Positions 30,124 to 39,750 of a DNA stretch of 46,763 nucleotides are shown here, piece by piece. The notes beneath the pieces were generated by a model, which ran no database searches, was not told where the DNA came from, and worked only from the letters and a program-made list of their open reading frames with translations. Every line of letters starts with the position of its first letter. Position 1 is the stretch's first letter. Source of the stretch: DAOUJW01 sp034421015 (GTDB lineage Bacteria; Chloroflexota; Dehalococcoidia; Lucifugimonadales; UBA2985); the NCBI GenBank assembly GCA_034421015.1, contig DAOUKT010000020.1:1-46763 (forward strand). The letters are read 5' to 3'. Both the position numbers and the translations under genes were made by a program.

Positions 30124-30480
30124 ATGGGAACGTTCAAGCATCAATTACGGGTTTCAGGCGTAGACAGCCAGAACACACTGGACATCGAGGCCACGGTAGA
30201 CACTGGCGCGCTCTACACCACCCTTCCCGCCTCACTTCTGCGGCAACTAGGTATTGAACCAATGGCAACACGCAGATTCTTGGTAGGCGACGGTCGGCGC
30301 GTTCAGATGGACATTGGCGAGGCCCGCGTAACGATAGACGGGGAAAGTATAACGACCATCGTAGCCTTTGGGGTGGAGAATGCTCCACCAGTGCTGGGGG
30401 CGTACACGCTGGAGGGATTAGCTCTGGCAGTGGACCCCACCGAACAGCGGCTGATTCCCCTGGACTCCATCTCGCTGTAG
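30124..30480 (+). CDS. Retropepsin-like aspartic protease (clan AA)
   Basis: The ATG at 30124 follows AGGAGACCTGCCGAT; 118 residues. The catalytic motif is VDTGALYTTLP near residue 27, and the C-terminal half has the family's hydrophobic-Gly motif VLGAYTLEGL near residue 96. Bacterial stand-alone members of this family act as homodimers; substrates are largely unknown. A TATAAT at 30079-30084 may be its -10 box. The gene is sandwiched between two pieces of a PSP1-type gene, suggesting insertion into, or next to, that gene. Confidence 0.82.
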   Translation: MGTFKHQLRVSGVDSQNTLDIEATVDTGALYTTLPASLLRQLGIEPMATRRFLVGDGRRVQMDIGEARVTIDGESITTIVAFGVENAPPVLGAYTLEGLALAVDPTEQRLIPLDSISL

Positions 30481-30487
30481 TTGGTCT

Positions 30488-30540
30488 ACTGGGAGTTCAA
30501 GAGACCTCTCAAGCCGGTCCTAAGGATGGCGGAGGAAGAC
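30488..30540 (+). pseudogene. Second PSP1/RicT fragment
   Basis: Frame reading gives YWEFKRPLKPVLRMAEED, closely like the end of the fragment at 29823 (YSEVKGPLKPVLRMAEDT). No start codon or further PSP1 sequence is present; the frame runs straight into the 'gacctttgcgtaac' repeat. It is a relic, either a diverged duplicate or what remains of the original gene. Confidence 0.55.
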
Positions 30541-30690
30541 CTTTGCGTAACTCCGGCGGCATCTCGGAGGCGATACACTTCTCGTCATTGCAGCCCCCGA
30601 GCAGGAATCCATAGCGATTCGACCAAGCCAACGAAGCTTTAGTGCAGGGGCTCTAGATTCCGGCTTTCGCCGGAATGACGGACGAATCGC
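30541..30690. repeat. Palindromic repeat between PSP1 relic and nuoN
   Basis: The words 'gacctttgcgtaactccggcggcatct' (from about 30538) and the hairpin 'attccggctttcgccggaat' (30657-30676) belong to the window-wide family. The hairpin lies about 40 bases beyond the nuoN stop and could end the nuo transcript. Confidence 0.68.
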
Positions 30691-30716
30691 CGCATCCTTT
30701 GGAGAGCCAAAACAGC

Positions 30717-32147
30717 CTACGGCAGTATGGCGGCCGTGGCCCCCTGGATGGCCTCCACCAGCGGCCCGGGGTAGACGCCCAGGACGACTATCCCCAGCAC
30801 CAGCAGCGCCAGGACGCCGCCGCTCACCATGGACGCCTTCACAGGCCCGTCCTCCAGGGCAGGCTCCATGTACATCCGCTTGATCACCATCAGGTAGTAG
30901 TAGAGGGAGATGAGGCTGTTGACAATGGCCAGGCCCACCAGCCACAGCAGACCGCCCTCGGCGGCGGCGGTGAACAGGTAGAACTTGGTTGTGAATCCCG
31001 CGAAGAAGGGCAGCCCCGCCAGGGAGAAGAGGGACACTGCGAAGGCCATTGCCAGGTAGGGCGCTCTGTCCGCCAGCCCCGCGAAGTCGGCGATGTCCTC
31101 CCGGTTGGTGGCGTTGTAGAAGATGATGATGCACATGAACGCCGCCAGGTTGGTCACGCCGTAGCCCGCCAGGTGCAGGATGACGCCGTCGGAGGCAATG
31201 GGCGACAGGGCCGCGACGCCCATCAGCAGGTATCCTACGTGACCGACGCTGGAGTATGCCAGCATCCGCTTGATGTTGTGCTGCGCCAGGGCCACCAGGT
31301 TGCCCACCGTCATCGTCAGAGCGGCCAGGACAACCAGGATGATATGCCAGTCGTCGATGGCGGGCATGAAGGCTTCGGAGAAGAGCCTCAGGATCAGGGC
31401 AAAGGCCGCGGCCTTGGAGCCCACGGCCAGGTACGCCGTTATCGGCGTTGGCGCACCCTCGTACACGTCCGGGGCCCACATGTGGAACGGGACGGCGGCC
31501 ACCTTGAACCCAAGCCCGGCGATTATGAACGCCAGCCCAACCAGCACCGCCGGGTTGAGGGGATCCTGTAGCAGCAGCGCCTGCTCGATCCCGGAGAAGC
31601 GGGTGGTGCCCAGCATCCCGTACACCTGGCTGATGCCGTACAGCAGCAGCGCGGAGGCGAAGGCCCCCAGCAGGATGTACTTGATGCCGGCCTCGTTGGA
31701 CTTGGGGTTGTTGCGGCCGTATGAGACCAGCACGTAGAGGCTGAAGCTCAGCAGCTCAAGGGAGATGTAGGCCGTCAGCAGCTCGCCGGACGCGGCCATC
31801 ATCATCATCCCCAGGATGGAGAAGAGCAGGATGCCGTAGTACTCGCCGGGGTGGCTCAGGTGCTTCTTCACGTAGTCGACGGACGTTAGCACCACCAGCG
31901 CGCCCAGCACCAGGAAGAAGGCCTTGAAGAAGAGCGAGAAGTTATCGACCAGAAACAGGCCGTCGTACAGGTCCGTGTCCCTGCCCCACATGTAATTCAG
32001 CGATATGGCGAATACGGCGACCAGGCCCACCAGCGTTATCCACGGCAGGTAGCTCTTCCTCTCGCGGGACAGGAACAGGTCTATGCCCAGGACGCCGAAG
32101 GCGACGCCCGTGACAAGGAACTCAGGCAGGAAGAGCATGAAGTTCAT
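30717..32147 (-). CDS. nuoN: NADH-quinone oxidoreductase subunit N
   Basis: 476 residues with about 14 spans. This antiporter-like proton-pumping subunit of complex I shows GMMMMAASGELLTAYISLELLSFSLYVLVSY with its Glu, KYILLGAFASALLLYG, PFHMWAPDVYEGAPTPITAYL and AYSSVGHVGYLLMGV. It is the last gene of the nuo operon; its ATG overlaps the nuoM TAA by one base, so translation is coupled. Confidence 0.95.
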   Translation of the reverse strand: MNFMLFLPEFLVTGVAFGVLGIDLFLSRERKSYLPWITLVGLVAVFAISLNYMWGRDTDLYDGLFLVDNFSLFFKAFFLVLGALVVLTSVDYVKKHLSHPGEYYGILLFSILGMMMMAASGELLTAYISLELLSFSLYVLVSYGRNNPKSNEAGIKYILLGAFASALLLYGISQVYGMLGTTRFSGIEQALLLQDPLNPAVLVGLAFIIAGLGFKVAAVPFHMWAPDVYEGAPTPITAYLAVGSKAAAFALILRLFSEAFMPAIDDWHIILVVLAALTMTVGNLVALAQHNIKRMLAYSSVGHVGYLLMGVAALSPIASDGVILHLAGYGVTNLAAFMCIIIFYNATNREDIADFAGLADRAPYLAMAFAVSLFSLAGLPFFAGFTTKFYLFTAAAEGGLLWLVGLAIVNSLISLYYYLMVIKRMYMEPALEDGPVKASMVSGGVLALLVLGIVVLGVYPGPLVEAIQGATAAILP

Positions 32148-33691
32148 TACAGCCCCGCCACCCTTTCCAGCAGGGGCGCAACGCCGCTGTTGATCAGGTC
32201 CATCCAGGGCTTGGGGTACAGCCCCACGCCTACGAGGAAGGCCACAAGAATTGACATTGAGAAGCCCTCAAGGCGCGTGGCGTCGGTGAGGTGCTGCCAC
32301 TGGGGGCTGATAGGCCCGAAAAACACCTTGCCCAGCAGCCGCAGGATGTACACCGCGGTGATGGCCGCGCCTATGATCCCCAGCATCCCGATTACCGGGT
32401 AATCCCTGAACAGGCCGATGAACACCATCAGCTCGGCCACGAACCCGCTCAGGCCGGGCAGGCCCAGAGACGTGAGGCCGGCGACTGCGAAGAAGGCCGA
32501 GGTCAGGCCCATTCGCTTGGTCAGCCCCTCCAGGATGCCGATGTCCCGGACGTGGGCGCGGTCGTAGATGGCGCCCACAAGGGCAAAGAAGAGGGCCGTC
32601 ATAATGCCGTGGGAGAACATCTGGAGCACTGCGCCGCCCAGTCCAAAGGAGTTGAGCGTAGCAAAGCCCACCAGGACGTACCCCATGTGGCTGACGCTGG
32701 AATAGCCCACGACGTACTTGAGGTCCCGCTGCCCCATCGCGGCCACCGCGCCGTAGACGACGTTGATTATGCCCAGGATGATGAGCGCCCACGCTAACTC
32801 CTGCGCGCCCTGGGGCAGCAGGTCGATGCCCAGCCTGATGATGCCGTACGCGCCCAGCTTCATCAGCACGCCGGCGTGGAGCATGCTCACGGCCGTCGGC
32901 GCGGCCACGTGGCCGTCCGGCGACCAGGTGTGGAAGGGCCACAGGCCCGCCAGCACGCCGAATCCCACCATGAACATTAAGAAGAAGAAATGCTGGAATT
33001 CTATCTCGAAGAAGGCAATCTGGAATGTCCCGGAGAAGGTGGCGTCCTGCAGCGCCAGGAACGAGAACGTCCCCATCCCGCCTTCGACGTATACGGCCAG
33101 AATTCCAACCCACACCAGCACGCTGCCCGCGACCAGGTAGAGCATGAGCTTCATCGCCCCGTACTCCTTGGGCCGCAGGAAGGTGCCAAAGTCGCTGCTG
33201 CTGCCCCACACGCCGATGAGCAGGTACATTGGCAGTACGGCAAGCTCGTAGAAGAAGAACAGGAAGAAGAGGTCCAGGGAGACGAAGACGCCGTAGACGC
33301 CGGCCACCAGCAGGAAGAAGAGGACGAAGAAGTCCTTCATGCGCCGGGGAATGTCCGACGAGATGTTCCAAGAGATCAGGACGCCCGTAAACGTGACGAT
33401 TCCGGTCAGGAACACCATTGGGACGGAGACGCCGTCGACGCCCATGGACAGGGCTATGCCCAGGGAGTCGAGCCACTGGAACTCCCGGGTGAACTGGTAC
33501 CCCGCCGCTTCGTTGTCGTATCCCAGGAAGACGTAGGTGGACAGGGCGAAGAGGACCAGGGACACCGCCGCGGACCCCATTCGGATGGCCTGACGGCTCT
33601 CCGGCGGAAAGAACGCCACCGCGATCCCCCACGCGAAGGGAATCGCCATCAGCGCGAACAGGACGTTTGAATCAAGACCGTCCAAGTTCAT
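32147..33691 (-). CDS. nuoM: NADH-quinone oxidoreductase subunit M
   Basis: 514 residues, about 14 spans. Typical NuoM segments are DGVSVPMVFLTGIVTFTGVL, FFFYELAVLPMYLLIGVWG with the pumping Glu, PFHTWSPDGHVAAPTAVSMLHAGVLMKLGAYG and YSSVSHMGYVLVGFATL. It is one of the three antiporter-like proton-pumping subunits in the membrane arm. It lies 11 bases after nuoL. Confidence 0.96.
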   Translation of the reverse strand: MNLDGLDSNVLFALMAIPFAWGIAVAFFPPESRQAIRMGSAAVSLVLFALSTYVFLGYDNEAAGYQFTREFQWLDSLGIALSMGVDGVSVPMVFLTGIVTFTGVLISWNISSDIPRRMKDFFVLFFLLVAGVYGVFVSLDLFFLFFFYELAVLPMYLLIGVWGSSSDFGTFLRPKEYGAMKLMLYLVAGSVLVWVGILAVYVEGGMGTFSFLALQDATFSGTFQIAFFEIEFQHFFFLMFMVGFGVLAGLWPFHTWSPDGHVAAPTAVSMLHAGVLMKLGAYGIIRLGIDLLPQGAQELAWALIILGIINVVYGAVAAMGQRDLKYVVGYSSVSHMGYVLVGFATLNSFGLGGAVLQMFSHGIMTALFFALVGAIYDRAHVRDIGILEGLTKRMGLTSAFFAVAGLTSLGLPGLSGFVAELMVFIGLFRDYPVIGMLGIIGAAITAVYILRLLGKVFFGPISPQWQHLTDATRLEGFSMSILVAFLVGVGLYPKPWMDLINSGVAPLLERVAGL

Positions 33692-33702
33692 CCCTCTCTA
33701 CG

Positions 33703-35670
33703 TCAGACATTGGGAATCGCCAGCCACCAGATCAGAGCTATCACCACCACGCCAATCGCCATTCCAAGGGCGTAGTTGTACACCTTGCCCGTCTCTATGT
33801 ACCGCAGTCGCAGTCCCGACAGGAACACGGAGCGACCGGTGCCGTTCACCCCCGTGTCGTTGACCACAATGCGATCGAAGAGGGCCATGAGGTTGGCAAG
33901 GGCCAGTGCGATGCGGTCGATGCCCCACTGGTACAGGTCATCGATGTAGAACTTGTTGACCACCAGAGCGTGGAGGCCCGAAAACCGCTCCTGGAGCCTG
34001 GCGGGTATGGGATGCCTGTCGTACGCGGCCTCATCCCCGCGCCGGGAACCGCGCCGCCGTCCCCTGCTCGCGGCCTGGGTCACGACGCCCCGACCGTACA
34101 GCGCCCAGCCCGCGGCGAAGCCGCCCACCGCCAGCACAATCGACAGCGCCATTACGATGACGTTGACCTTGTACGGGTGCGGCTCGTCGAAGAAGAGCCA
34201 CGCCCCGAACCCCTCGTAGCCGGAGGTCCAGCCCGGGGCCAGGAGCCCGGCGGTCAGCGCAAGGACAGCCAGCACAGCTAACGGCAGTACCATGAGCGTC
34301 GGCGACTCGTGGGCGTGCTCGTTTTCCTCCTTCAACCGGCCAAAGAAGACCATGAGGAAGACCCGGGCCATGTACAGCGCGCTCATCAGCACGGCGACGA
34401 GGGTCAGCAGGAAGAATACGGGATGCCTGCCGTCCAGTACCGCCACCAGTATCTCGTCCTTGCTGAAGAAGCCGCCAAGGGGCGGGATGCCCGCCAGGGC
34501 CAGGGACCCGATGGCGAAGGTGATGAAGGTCAGGGGCATCTTCTTTCTGAGGCCGCCCATGTCCCGGATGTCCGTCTTGTCCGTGCCGTGGGTGACGCTG
34601 CCCGCGCCCAGGAAGAGCAGCGCCTTGGCAAAGGCGTGGGCCAGCAGGTGGAAGATGGCGGCGGTGTAGCCGCCCGCGCCCAGGGCCAGCATCATGAACC
34701 CCAGGTGGCTTATGGTGGAGTAGGCCAGCACCCGCTTGAGGTCCGTCATCACCAGGGCCATCGCCGCGGCGATTAGCGCGGTGGCAAGCCCGATGATCGC
34801 CACCACCAGCATCGCGTCGGGCGACAGGACGAAGAGGGGGAATATGCGGGCCACCAGGAACACGCCTGCGACCACCATCGTGGCTGCGTGGATGAGGGCG
34901 CTGACCGGCGTGGGGCCTTCCATGGCGTCGGGCAGCCACACGTGGAGCGGGAACTGCGCCGACTTGCCCATCGCGCCCAGGAAGATGAGGAGCAGGGACG
35001 CCGTCAGCGTGCCGGAGCTAATGCCCCCCTGCTCAGCGACGTGGAATATCGTAGTGAGGTCAAAGGTTCCCGTCTCGTTGAACAGGAGCAGTATTCCGAT
35101 GAGAAGGCCCACGTCCCCGATTCGCGTGGTGATGAAGGCTTTCTTGGCCGCCTCGGCCGCGGAGCGCCTTTCGTACCAGAAGCCTATGAGCAGGAAGGAG
35201 CAGACGCCCACAAGCTCCCAGGCGATGTACAGCAGCAGGAAGTTGTCCGCCAGGACCAGGGTGAGCATGGCGGCGGCGAACAGGGAGTGGACGGCGAAGT
35301 ACCAGGAGAAGGACCCCGGCTGGTCCTTCATGTAGCTCAGGGAGTAGATCTGCACGGCCAGGGCCACGAAGGTCACGAGGCCAAGCATGACTATGGACAG
35401 CTCGTCCACAATGATGCCCCATGAGAGGACGACATCCCCCGCCGTGAACCATTCTACGCTGTAGACGCCGCCGCCCGTGGAGAGGAACTCCACCAGCACG
35501 TACCAGAAGACGACGAAGCCGCCCAGAATGGCCAGAACGGACAGATAGGCTATCTGCCTGGGCAGCACCCGGCCCAGAAGCGCAATGACCGTGAAGGCGG
35601 CTGCGCAGAACGCTGGCGCCAGCCACGCCCACTGCACCACCGATGTCATCGAGTCGGTCGTCTCCGGCAT
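33703..35670 (-). CDS. nuoL: NADH-quinone oxidoreductase subunit L
   Basis: 655 residues, full length including the C-terminal lateral helix region. Segments include YIAWELVGVCSFLLIGFWY, FPLHVWLPDAMEGPTPVSAL, HAATMVVAGVFLVARIFPLF, AYSTISHLGFMMLALG and FFSKDEIL. It is the distal proton-pumping subunit. A charged insert (ASRGRRRGSRRGDEAAYD) near residue 555 precedes the long lateral helix and is richer in Arg than usual. Confidence 0.96.
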   Translation of the reverse strand: MPETTDSMTSVVQWAWLAPAFCAAAFTVIALLGRVLPRQIAYLSVLAILGGFVVFWYVLVEFLSTGGGVYSVEWFTAGDVVLSWGIIVDELSIVMLGLVTFVALAVQIYSLSYMKDQPGSFSWYFAVHSLFAAAMLTLVLADNFLLLYIAWELVGVCSFLLIGFWYERRSAAEAAKKAFITTRIGDVGLLIGILLLFNETGTFDLTTIFHVAEQGGISSGTLTASLLLIFLGAMGKSAQFPLHVWLPDAMEGPTPVSALIHAATMVVAGVFLVARIFPLFVLSPDAMLVVAIIGLATALIAAAMALVMTDLKRVLAYSTISHLGFMMLALGAGGYTAAIFHLLAHAFAKALLFLGAGSVTHGTDKTDIRDMGGLRKKMPLTFITFAIGSLALAGIPPLGGFFSKDEILVAVLDGRHPVFFLLTLVAVLMSALYMARVFLMVFFGRLKEENEHAHESPTLMVLPLAVLAVLALTAGLLAPGWTSGYEGFGAWLFFDEPHPYKVNVIVMALSIVLAVGGFAAGWALYGRGVVTQAASRGRRRGSRRGDEAAYDRHPIPARLQERFSGLHALVVNKFYIDDLYQWGIDRIALALANLMALFDRIVVNDTGVNGTGRSVFLSGLRLRYIETGKVYNYALGMAIGVVVIALIWWLAIPNV

Positions 35671-35683
35671 TGGCGTCTGTCAC

Positions 35684-36013
35684 CTACCATTTCATAATGT
35701 CCACCTCATCCACATCCACCGTGCTCCGGTTCCTGAACAGCCGCAGGATGATGGCCATTGCAAGGCCCACCTCAGCGGCGGCAACGGTTATGACGAATAT
35801 GGCGATTACCTGCCCGGTCGAAAGGAAGTCTCCGGCCGTTTCGGTATGCCCCAGGTACGCCGCATAGGCGATGAGGTTGATGTTGACGGCGTTGAGCATC
35901 AGCTCAAGGGCCAGGAGAATCAGCACCGCGCTCCGCCGCGCGAGGACGCCGTAGATGCCTATGCAAAACAGCGCCGCGCTGAGCACCTGGAAGTGGAGCA
36001 GGGTGATGGTCAC
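35684..36013 (-). CDS. nuoK: NADH-quinone oxidoreductase subunit K
   Basis: 109 residues, three spans. LLALELMLNAVNINLIAYA carries the conserved membrane Glu, and AAAEVGLAMAIILRLFRNR the second Glu. It is part of the proton-channel connection in the membrane arm. Its start overlaps the nuoJ stop by four bases. Confidence 0.95.
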   Translation of the reverse strand: MTITLLHFQVLSAALFCIGIYGVLARRSAVLILLALELMLNAVNINLIAYAAYLGHTETAGDFLSTGQVIAIFVITVAAAEVGLAMAIILRLFRNRSTVDVDEVDIMKW

Positions 36014-36498
36014 TCCTCTTCACCCCCCTCCCGCGCGATGACGATGGCCCCGATAAGGGCCACAAGCAGCACCAGGGACGCTATCTCGAAGGGCACGGCC
36101 CACTGCGCAAAGAGGCTGTCCCCAAGCTCCGCGAAGCCCAGGGACCCCCGCTCTGTGGCGAAGGGGCTTCCCTCTCGCATGGCCAGGAACAGCACCGCGA
36201 ACACCCCTATGGCGACCGCCGCCGCCAGGGGCCACTGGGGGTTGTCCCTCATGGCCCGGAACTCCTGTTGCTTGGTGAGCATGATGACGAAAAGCGCCAC
36301 TATGATGATTGCGCCTCCGTATATGAGCACCTGCACCAGGGCCAGGAACTCCGCCAGCAGGACCAGGTAGATGCCGGCGATTCCCAGCAGCGAGAGCAGC
36401 AGAAGGAGCGCGGCGTAGACCACGTTGCGCGCCATCACCACGCCCAGGGCGCCCCCCAGGCATACCGCCGCCAGGACGTAGAAGACGACTACGGTCAT
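36010..36498 (-). CDS. nuoJ: NADH-quinone oxidoreductase subunit J
   Basis: 162 residues, five spans. The conserved region VVYAALLLLLSLLGIAGIYL and FLALVQVLIYGGAIIIVALFVIML (with the pi-bulge helix TM3) identify NuoJ. It couples quinone-site changes to proton pumping. The overlap with nuoK is ATGA. Confidence 0.94.
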   Translation of the reverse strand: MTVVVFYVLAAVCLGGALGVVMARNVVYAALLLLLSLLGIAGIYLVLLAEFLALVQVLIYGGAIIIVALFVIMLTKQQEFRAMRDNPQWPLAAAVAIGVFAVLFLAMREGSPFATERGSLGFAELGDSLFAQWAVPFEIASLVLLVALIGAIVIAREGGEEE

Positions 36499-36500
36499 GT

Positions 36501-37001
36501 TCAGCTCTGGGCCTCCACCGTCTCCTCCTCTGGGGCCTCCTCCGTCTTGGGCTTCCAGCCCACCTCCTTCTGGTAGTTCCAGCCCATTCCCAGCAGCCTC
36601 TCCAGGTCCGCCCGGTTCCCGTTGCGGGCAAACTTGCTCAGCTCGTGCTCGTGGCTCATCTCAATGGCGTCGAAGTTGCACACGTCAACGCAAATCCCGC
36701 ACACGATGCACCGGCCCAGGTTGATCTCGAAGTGTTCGACTATCTTGCGTCGGGAGCTCTTGCCCTCGGCGTGAAGGGGGTTGTCCTTCATCACCGCGGA
36801 CATGCACTGGGTGGGGCAGTATCGCACGCACACCATGCAGCCTGTGCAGAAGGGCTCGCCCACCTGCTCATCCCAGGTCAGGACGGGGAAGCCCATGTAC
36901 CTCTCCTCGATGGGTTTATGGGCGGCGGGGTACTGGTACGTCACCGGCTTGCGGAAAAGCGTACTCAGGGTTACCAACAGTCCCTTCAGGTTACCTAGCA
37001 T
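36501..37001 (-). CDS. nuoI: NADH-quinone oxidoreductase subunit I
   Basis: 166 residues. Two [4Fe-4S] motifs, CTGCMVCVRYCPTQC near residue 53 and CIVCGICVDVCNFDAI near 97, bind clusters N6a and N6b that pass electrons to NuoB. The C-terminal tail (ERLLGMGWNYQKEVGWKPK and a Glu-rich end) is typical of NADH-module-free complexes in outline. Its start overlaps the end of nuoH by 11 bases. Confidence 0.95.
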   Translation of the reverse strand: MLGNLKGLLVTLSTLFRKPVTYQYPAAHKPIEERYMGFPVLTWDEQVGEPFCTGCMVCVRYCPTQCMSAVMKDNPLHAEGKSSRRKIVEHFEINLGRCIVCGICVDVCNFDAIEMSHEHELSKFARNGNRADLERLLGMGWNYQKEVGWKPKTEEAPEEETVEAQS

Positions 37002-38109
37002 TGCCCACCTCCTGCGGGGGAGTGTACAGGCGCACCGTGTACTCGGGCGCCGGCAGCGTCTTCATTCGCCTGCTCAGGCCCCACACGGTAGCGACCAGAA
37101 TCGCCACTGACATGACGGAAAGCGTCCATGCGGGCCAGCCGTAGAACAGGTACACCCCGGTTATGAGTATGTTCACGAATGACAGCGGCACCAGCACCTT
37201 CCAGCCCAGGCTCATCAGCTGGTCGATGCGCAGGCGCGGGTAGGTGCCGCGTATCCAGAAGATGACCAGGATGACAAAGTACGTCTTCACCAGGAACACG
37301 CCGACACCGGCTATAGTCAGGTCGTCTGAGACGAAGGGGATGCGCCAGCCGCCCAGGAACAGGAGCACCGTCAGAGCGGCAATGGCGAAGGTGTTGATGT
37401 ACTCGGCCAGGAAGAACACGGCCCAGTGCGCGCCGCTGTACTCCACGAATGGGCCGCCCACAACCTCGGACTCCGCCGGGTGAATGTCGAATGGCGTGCG
37501 GCCAAGCTCGGCCAGCCCCGCGATGAGGAAGATCACCAGGCCCAGGGGCTGGAGCAGGACGTAGGGCAAGGGCGACTGGTTCTCCACAACCTCCTCTATG
37601 TTGAGGGTCTGGCCCAGCATCGCCACGCCCAGGACGGCCAGAATCAGGGGAATCTCGTAGCTGATGAGCTGCGCCGCCGCCCTGAACCCTCCAAGCACGG
37701 CGTACTTGTTGGCGGAGGCCCACCCAGCAGCCACCAGGCCCACAATCGACAGCACGGACAGGGCCACGATGTAGAAGAGGCCCATCTCCAGGTTGCGTAT
37801 GACCACGTCCCTGGCAATGGGAATGGTCACCCAGATCATGAACGTTGGCACGAACACCGCCAGTGGCGCGACCCAGTACACGACCCTGTCCACCCAGCCG
37901 GGCAGGATGTCCTCCTTGGACATCAGCTTGATGGCGTCGGCCACCGGCTGGAGCAGCCCGTGGGGCCCAACACGCATGGGGCCCATACGCATCTGGATAC
38001 GGCCCAGGAACTTCCTCTCAAGGTACGTCAGGGAGAGAACGACGACAGACAACGCCGTCAGCAGGACAAGGACCAGGACTACCAGTATGCCTACGTCCAG
38101 GAGGGTCAC
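36991..38109 (-). CDS. nuoH: NADH-quinone oxidoreductase subunit H
   Basis: 372 residues, about eight spans. Key segments are ERKFLGRIQMRMGPMRVGPHGLLQPVADAIK near residue 32 and GRTPFDIHPAESEVVGGPFVEYSG near 205, with the Glu residues lining the quinone channel. It anchors the peripheral arm to the membrane. Its start overlaps the nuoD stop by four bases. Confidence 0.96.
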   Translation of the reverse strand: MTLLDVGILVVLVLVLLTALSVVVLSLTYLERKFLGRIQMRMGPMRVGPHGLLQPVADAIKLMSKEDILPGWVDRVVYWVAPLAVFVPTFMIWVTIPIARDVVIRNLEMGLFYIVALSVLSIVGLVAAGWASANKYAVLGGFRAAAQLISYEIPLILAVLGVAMLGQTLNIEEVVENQSPLPYVLLQPLGLVIFLIAGLAELGRTPFDIHPAESEVVGGPFVEYSGAHWAVFFLAEYINTFAIAALTVLLFLGGWRIPFVSDDLTIAGVGVFLVKTYFVILVIFWIRGTYPRLRIDQLMSLGWKVLVPLSFVNILITGVYLFYGWPAWTLSVMSVAILVATVWGLSRRMKTLPAPEYTVRLYTPPQEVGNAR

Positions 38110-39218
38110 CGGTCCACCTCGCCAAGGACCACGTCAAGGGATCCCAGTATCACAACGGAGTCGGCGACGTAGGAATCCCGGAGCAGGTGCTTCAGGGACA
38201 TGAGGTTGCAGAACGACGGCGGTCGCACCTTCACCCGGTACGGCCGGTCCGCGCCCTTGCTCACCAGGTACACGCCTATCTCGCCCCGGGGGTTCTCCGC
38301 CCGCACGTACACCTCGCCCTCCGGGGGCCGCAGCACAATCCTGACGGGAACCGAGACCGGCCCGGGCTGTATCTGGTCCATCGCCTGCTCTATGATGCGG
38401 AGGGACTGGCGCATCTCCTCCACCCGCACGTAGAACCGGTCCCAGCAGTCGCCACGCTCTCCGATGGGTATGCCGAAGTCGAAGCGGTCGTATATGGAGT
38501 AGGGTTCGTCCTTGCGAACGTCCATAGGCACGCCGGACGCCCTCAGCGAAGGGCCGCTCATCCCGTTGGCAATGGCCGTCTCCGCATCGATGACGCCGAT
38601 GCCCTTGGTGCGGGCCAGGAAAATCTCGCTGAAGCTGAGGAGCCTGTCCGCCTCGTCGATGCCCCGCTTGATCTCCGGTATCAGCCGCGCCATGTGCTGG
38701 GAAAAGTCGTCCGGCAGATCGTTCTTGACGCCGCCTATGCGGATGTAGTTGTGCATCATACGCGCTCCGCTCACCGCCTCAAACAGCGACTGGATCTTCT
38801 CCCTGTCCCGGAAGGTGTACATCACGGGGGTCATGGCCCCTACGTCCAAGCCCATCGTCCCGAAGAAGAGCAGGTGGCTGGCAACGCGGTTGAGCTCGCA
38901 CATGAGGACGCGGATGTACTCCGCCCGCTCCGGAATCTCCAGGCCCATGAGCTTCTCCGTGGCCATGCAGAAGACAAGCTCGTTATTGAAGTTGGAGATG
39001 TAGTCAAGGCGGTCGAAGAGGGTGACTATCTGGGCGTAAAGCTCGCCCTCGCACAGCTTCTCTGCGCCCCGGTGCAGGTAGCCTATGTACGGCTCCACGT
39101 CCACAACGCGCTCCCCGTCAACCCACAGCAGCATTCGGAACACGCCGTGAGTGCTGGGGTGTTGAGGCCCCATGTTGACCATCATCTGGACGGTATCCAG
39201 CCGGCTCTCCGTGCTCAC
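38106..39218 (-). CDS. nuoD: NADH-quinone oxidoreductase subunit D
   Basis: 370 residues, the usual length for a NuoD separate from NuoC. Quinone-site features are NMGPQHPSTHGVFRM near the start (His in the headgroup loop), RLDYISNFNNELVF, the conserved Asp/Arg region HLLFFGTMGLDVGAMTP, and SLKHLLRDSYVADSVVILGSLDVVLGEVDR at the end. It derives from the hydrogenase large subunit but has no Ni ligands. Confidence 0.96.
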   Translation of the reverse strand: MSTESRLDTVQMMVNMGPQHPSTHGVFRMLLWVDGERVVDVEPYIGYLHRGAEKLCEGELYAQIVTLFDRLDYISNFNNELVFCMATEKLMGLEIPERAEYIRVLMCELNRVASHLLFFGTMGLDVGAMTPVMYTFRDREKIQSLFEAVSGARMMHNYIRIGGVKNDLPDDFSQHMARLIPEIKRGIDEADRLLSFSEIFLARTKGIGVIDAETAIANGMSGPSLRASGVPMDVRKDEPYSIYDRFDFGIPIGERGDCWDRFYVRVEEMRQSLRIIEQAMDQIQPGPVSVPVRIVLRPPEGEVYVRAENPRGEIGVYLVSKGADRPYRVKVRPPSFCNLMSLKHLLRDSYVADSVVILGSLDVVLGEVDR

Positions 39219-39237
39219 TTTTGCGCCACTCCCTCAG

Positions 39238-39750
39238 CTACCATTCCGTGTAGTCGTTGAACTCATAGCTCTTCCGGCCGGGGTACCCCTCGAATCCCTC
39301 GTACAGCAGCAGGGGCGTCATGTTGGGGTGCCCCTCGAACACGACGCCGAACAGGTCGTGGCCCTCGCGCTCGAACCAGTCCGCGCCGGGCCACACGGAT
39401 ATGACCGAGGGCATACGCGGGTCATCCATAGGGACGTTGGCCTTGAGGACCATCTTGTGCTTCTTGACGGTGCTGTACAGGTGGTAGACAACCTGGAGAT
39501 GCTCCTCGTAGTCCACAACGCAGAGGCACAGCAGAAAGTCGAAAACTAGGTCAGGGTCTTCCCTGAGGGCCGCGCAGACGGAGGGGACGCTCTCGGGCTT
39601 GACCGTCACCTCTACAAAGTCGAAGGAAGACGTTACCTCAGGCTCGAACTCCCTGAGCTTTTCGGGAAGTTGTCCCTCAAGGATGCGGCCCTTTTCGTCC
39701 AGCGTTACTTGGGCCTGGGGGGCCTGCTCCCGCCTACGCCTTTCGACCAC
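39238..39750 (-). CDS. nuoC: NADH-quinone oxidoreductase subunit C
   Basis: 170 residues. The 30-kDa subunit signature is WPGADWFEREGHDLFGVVFEGHPNMTPLLLYEGFEGYPGRKS at the end, with EHLQVVYHLYS upstream. It overlaps the end of nuoB by 17 bases. It is a structural subunit of the hydrophilic arm. Confidence 0.95.
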   Translation of the reverse strand: MVERRRREQAPQAQVTLDEKGRILEGQLPEKLREFEPEVTSSFDFVEVTVKPESVPSVCAALREDPDLVFDFLLCLCVVDYEEHLQVVYHLYSTVKKHKMVLKANVPMDDPRMPSVISVWPGADWFEREGHDLFGVVFEGHPNMTPLLLYEGFEGYPGRKSYEFNDYTEW

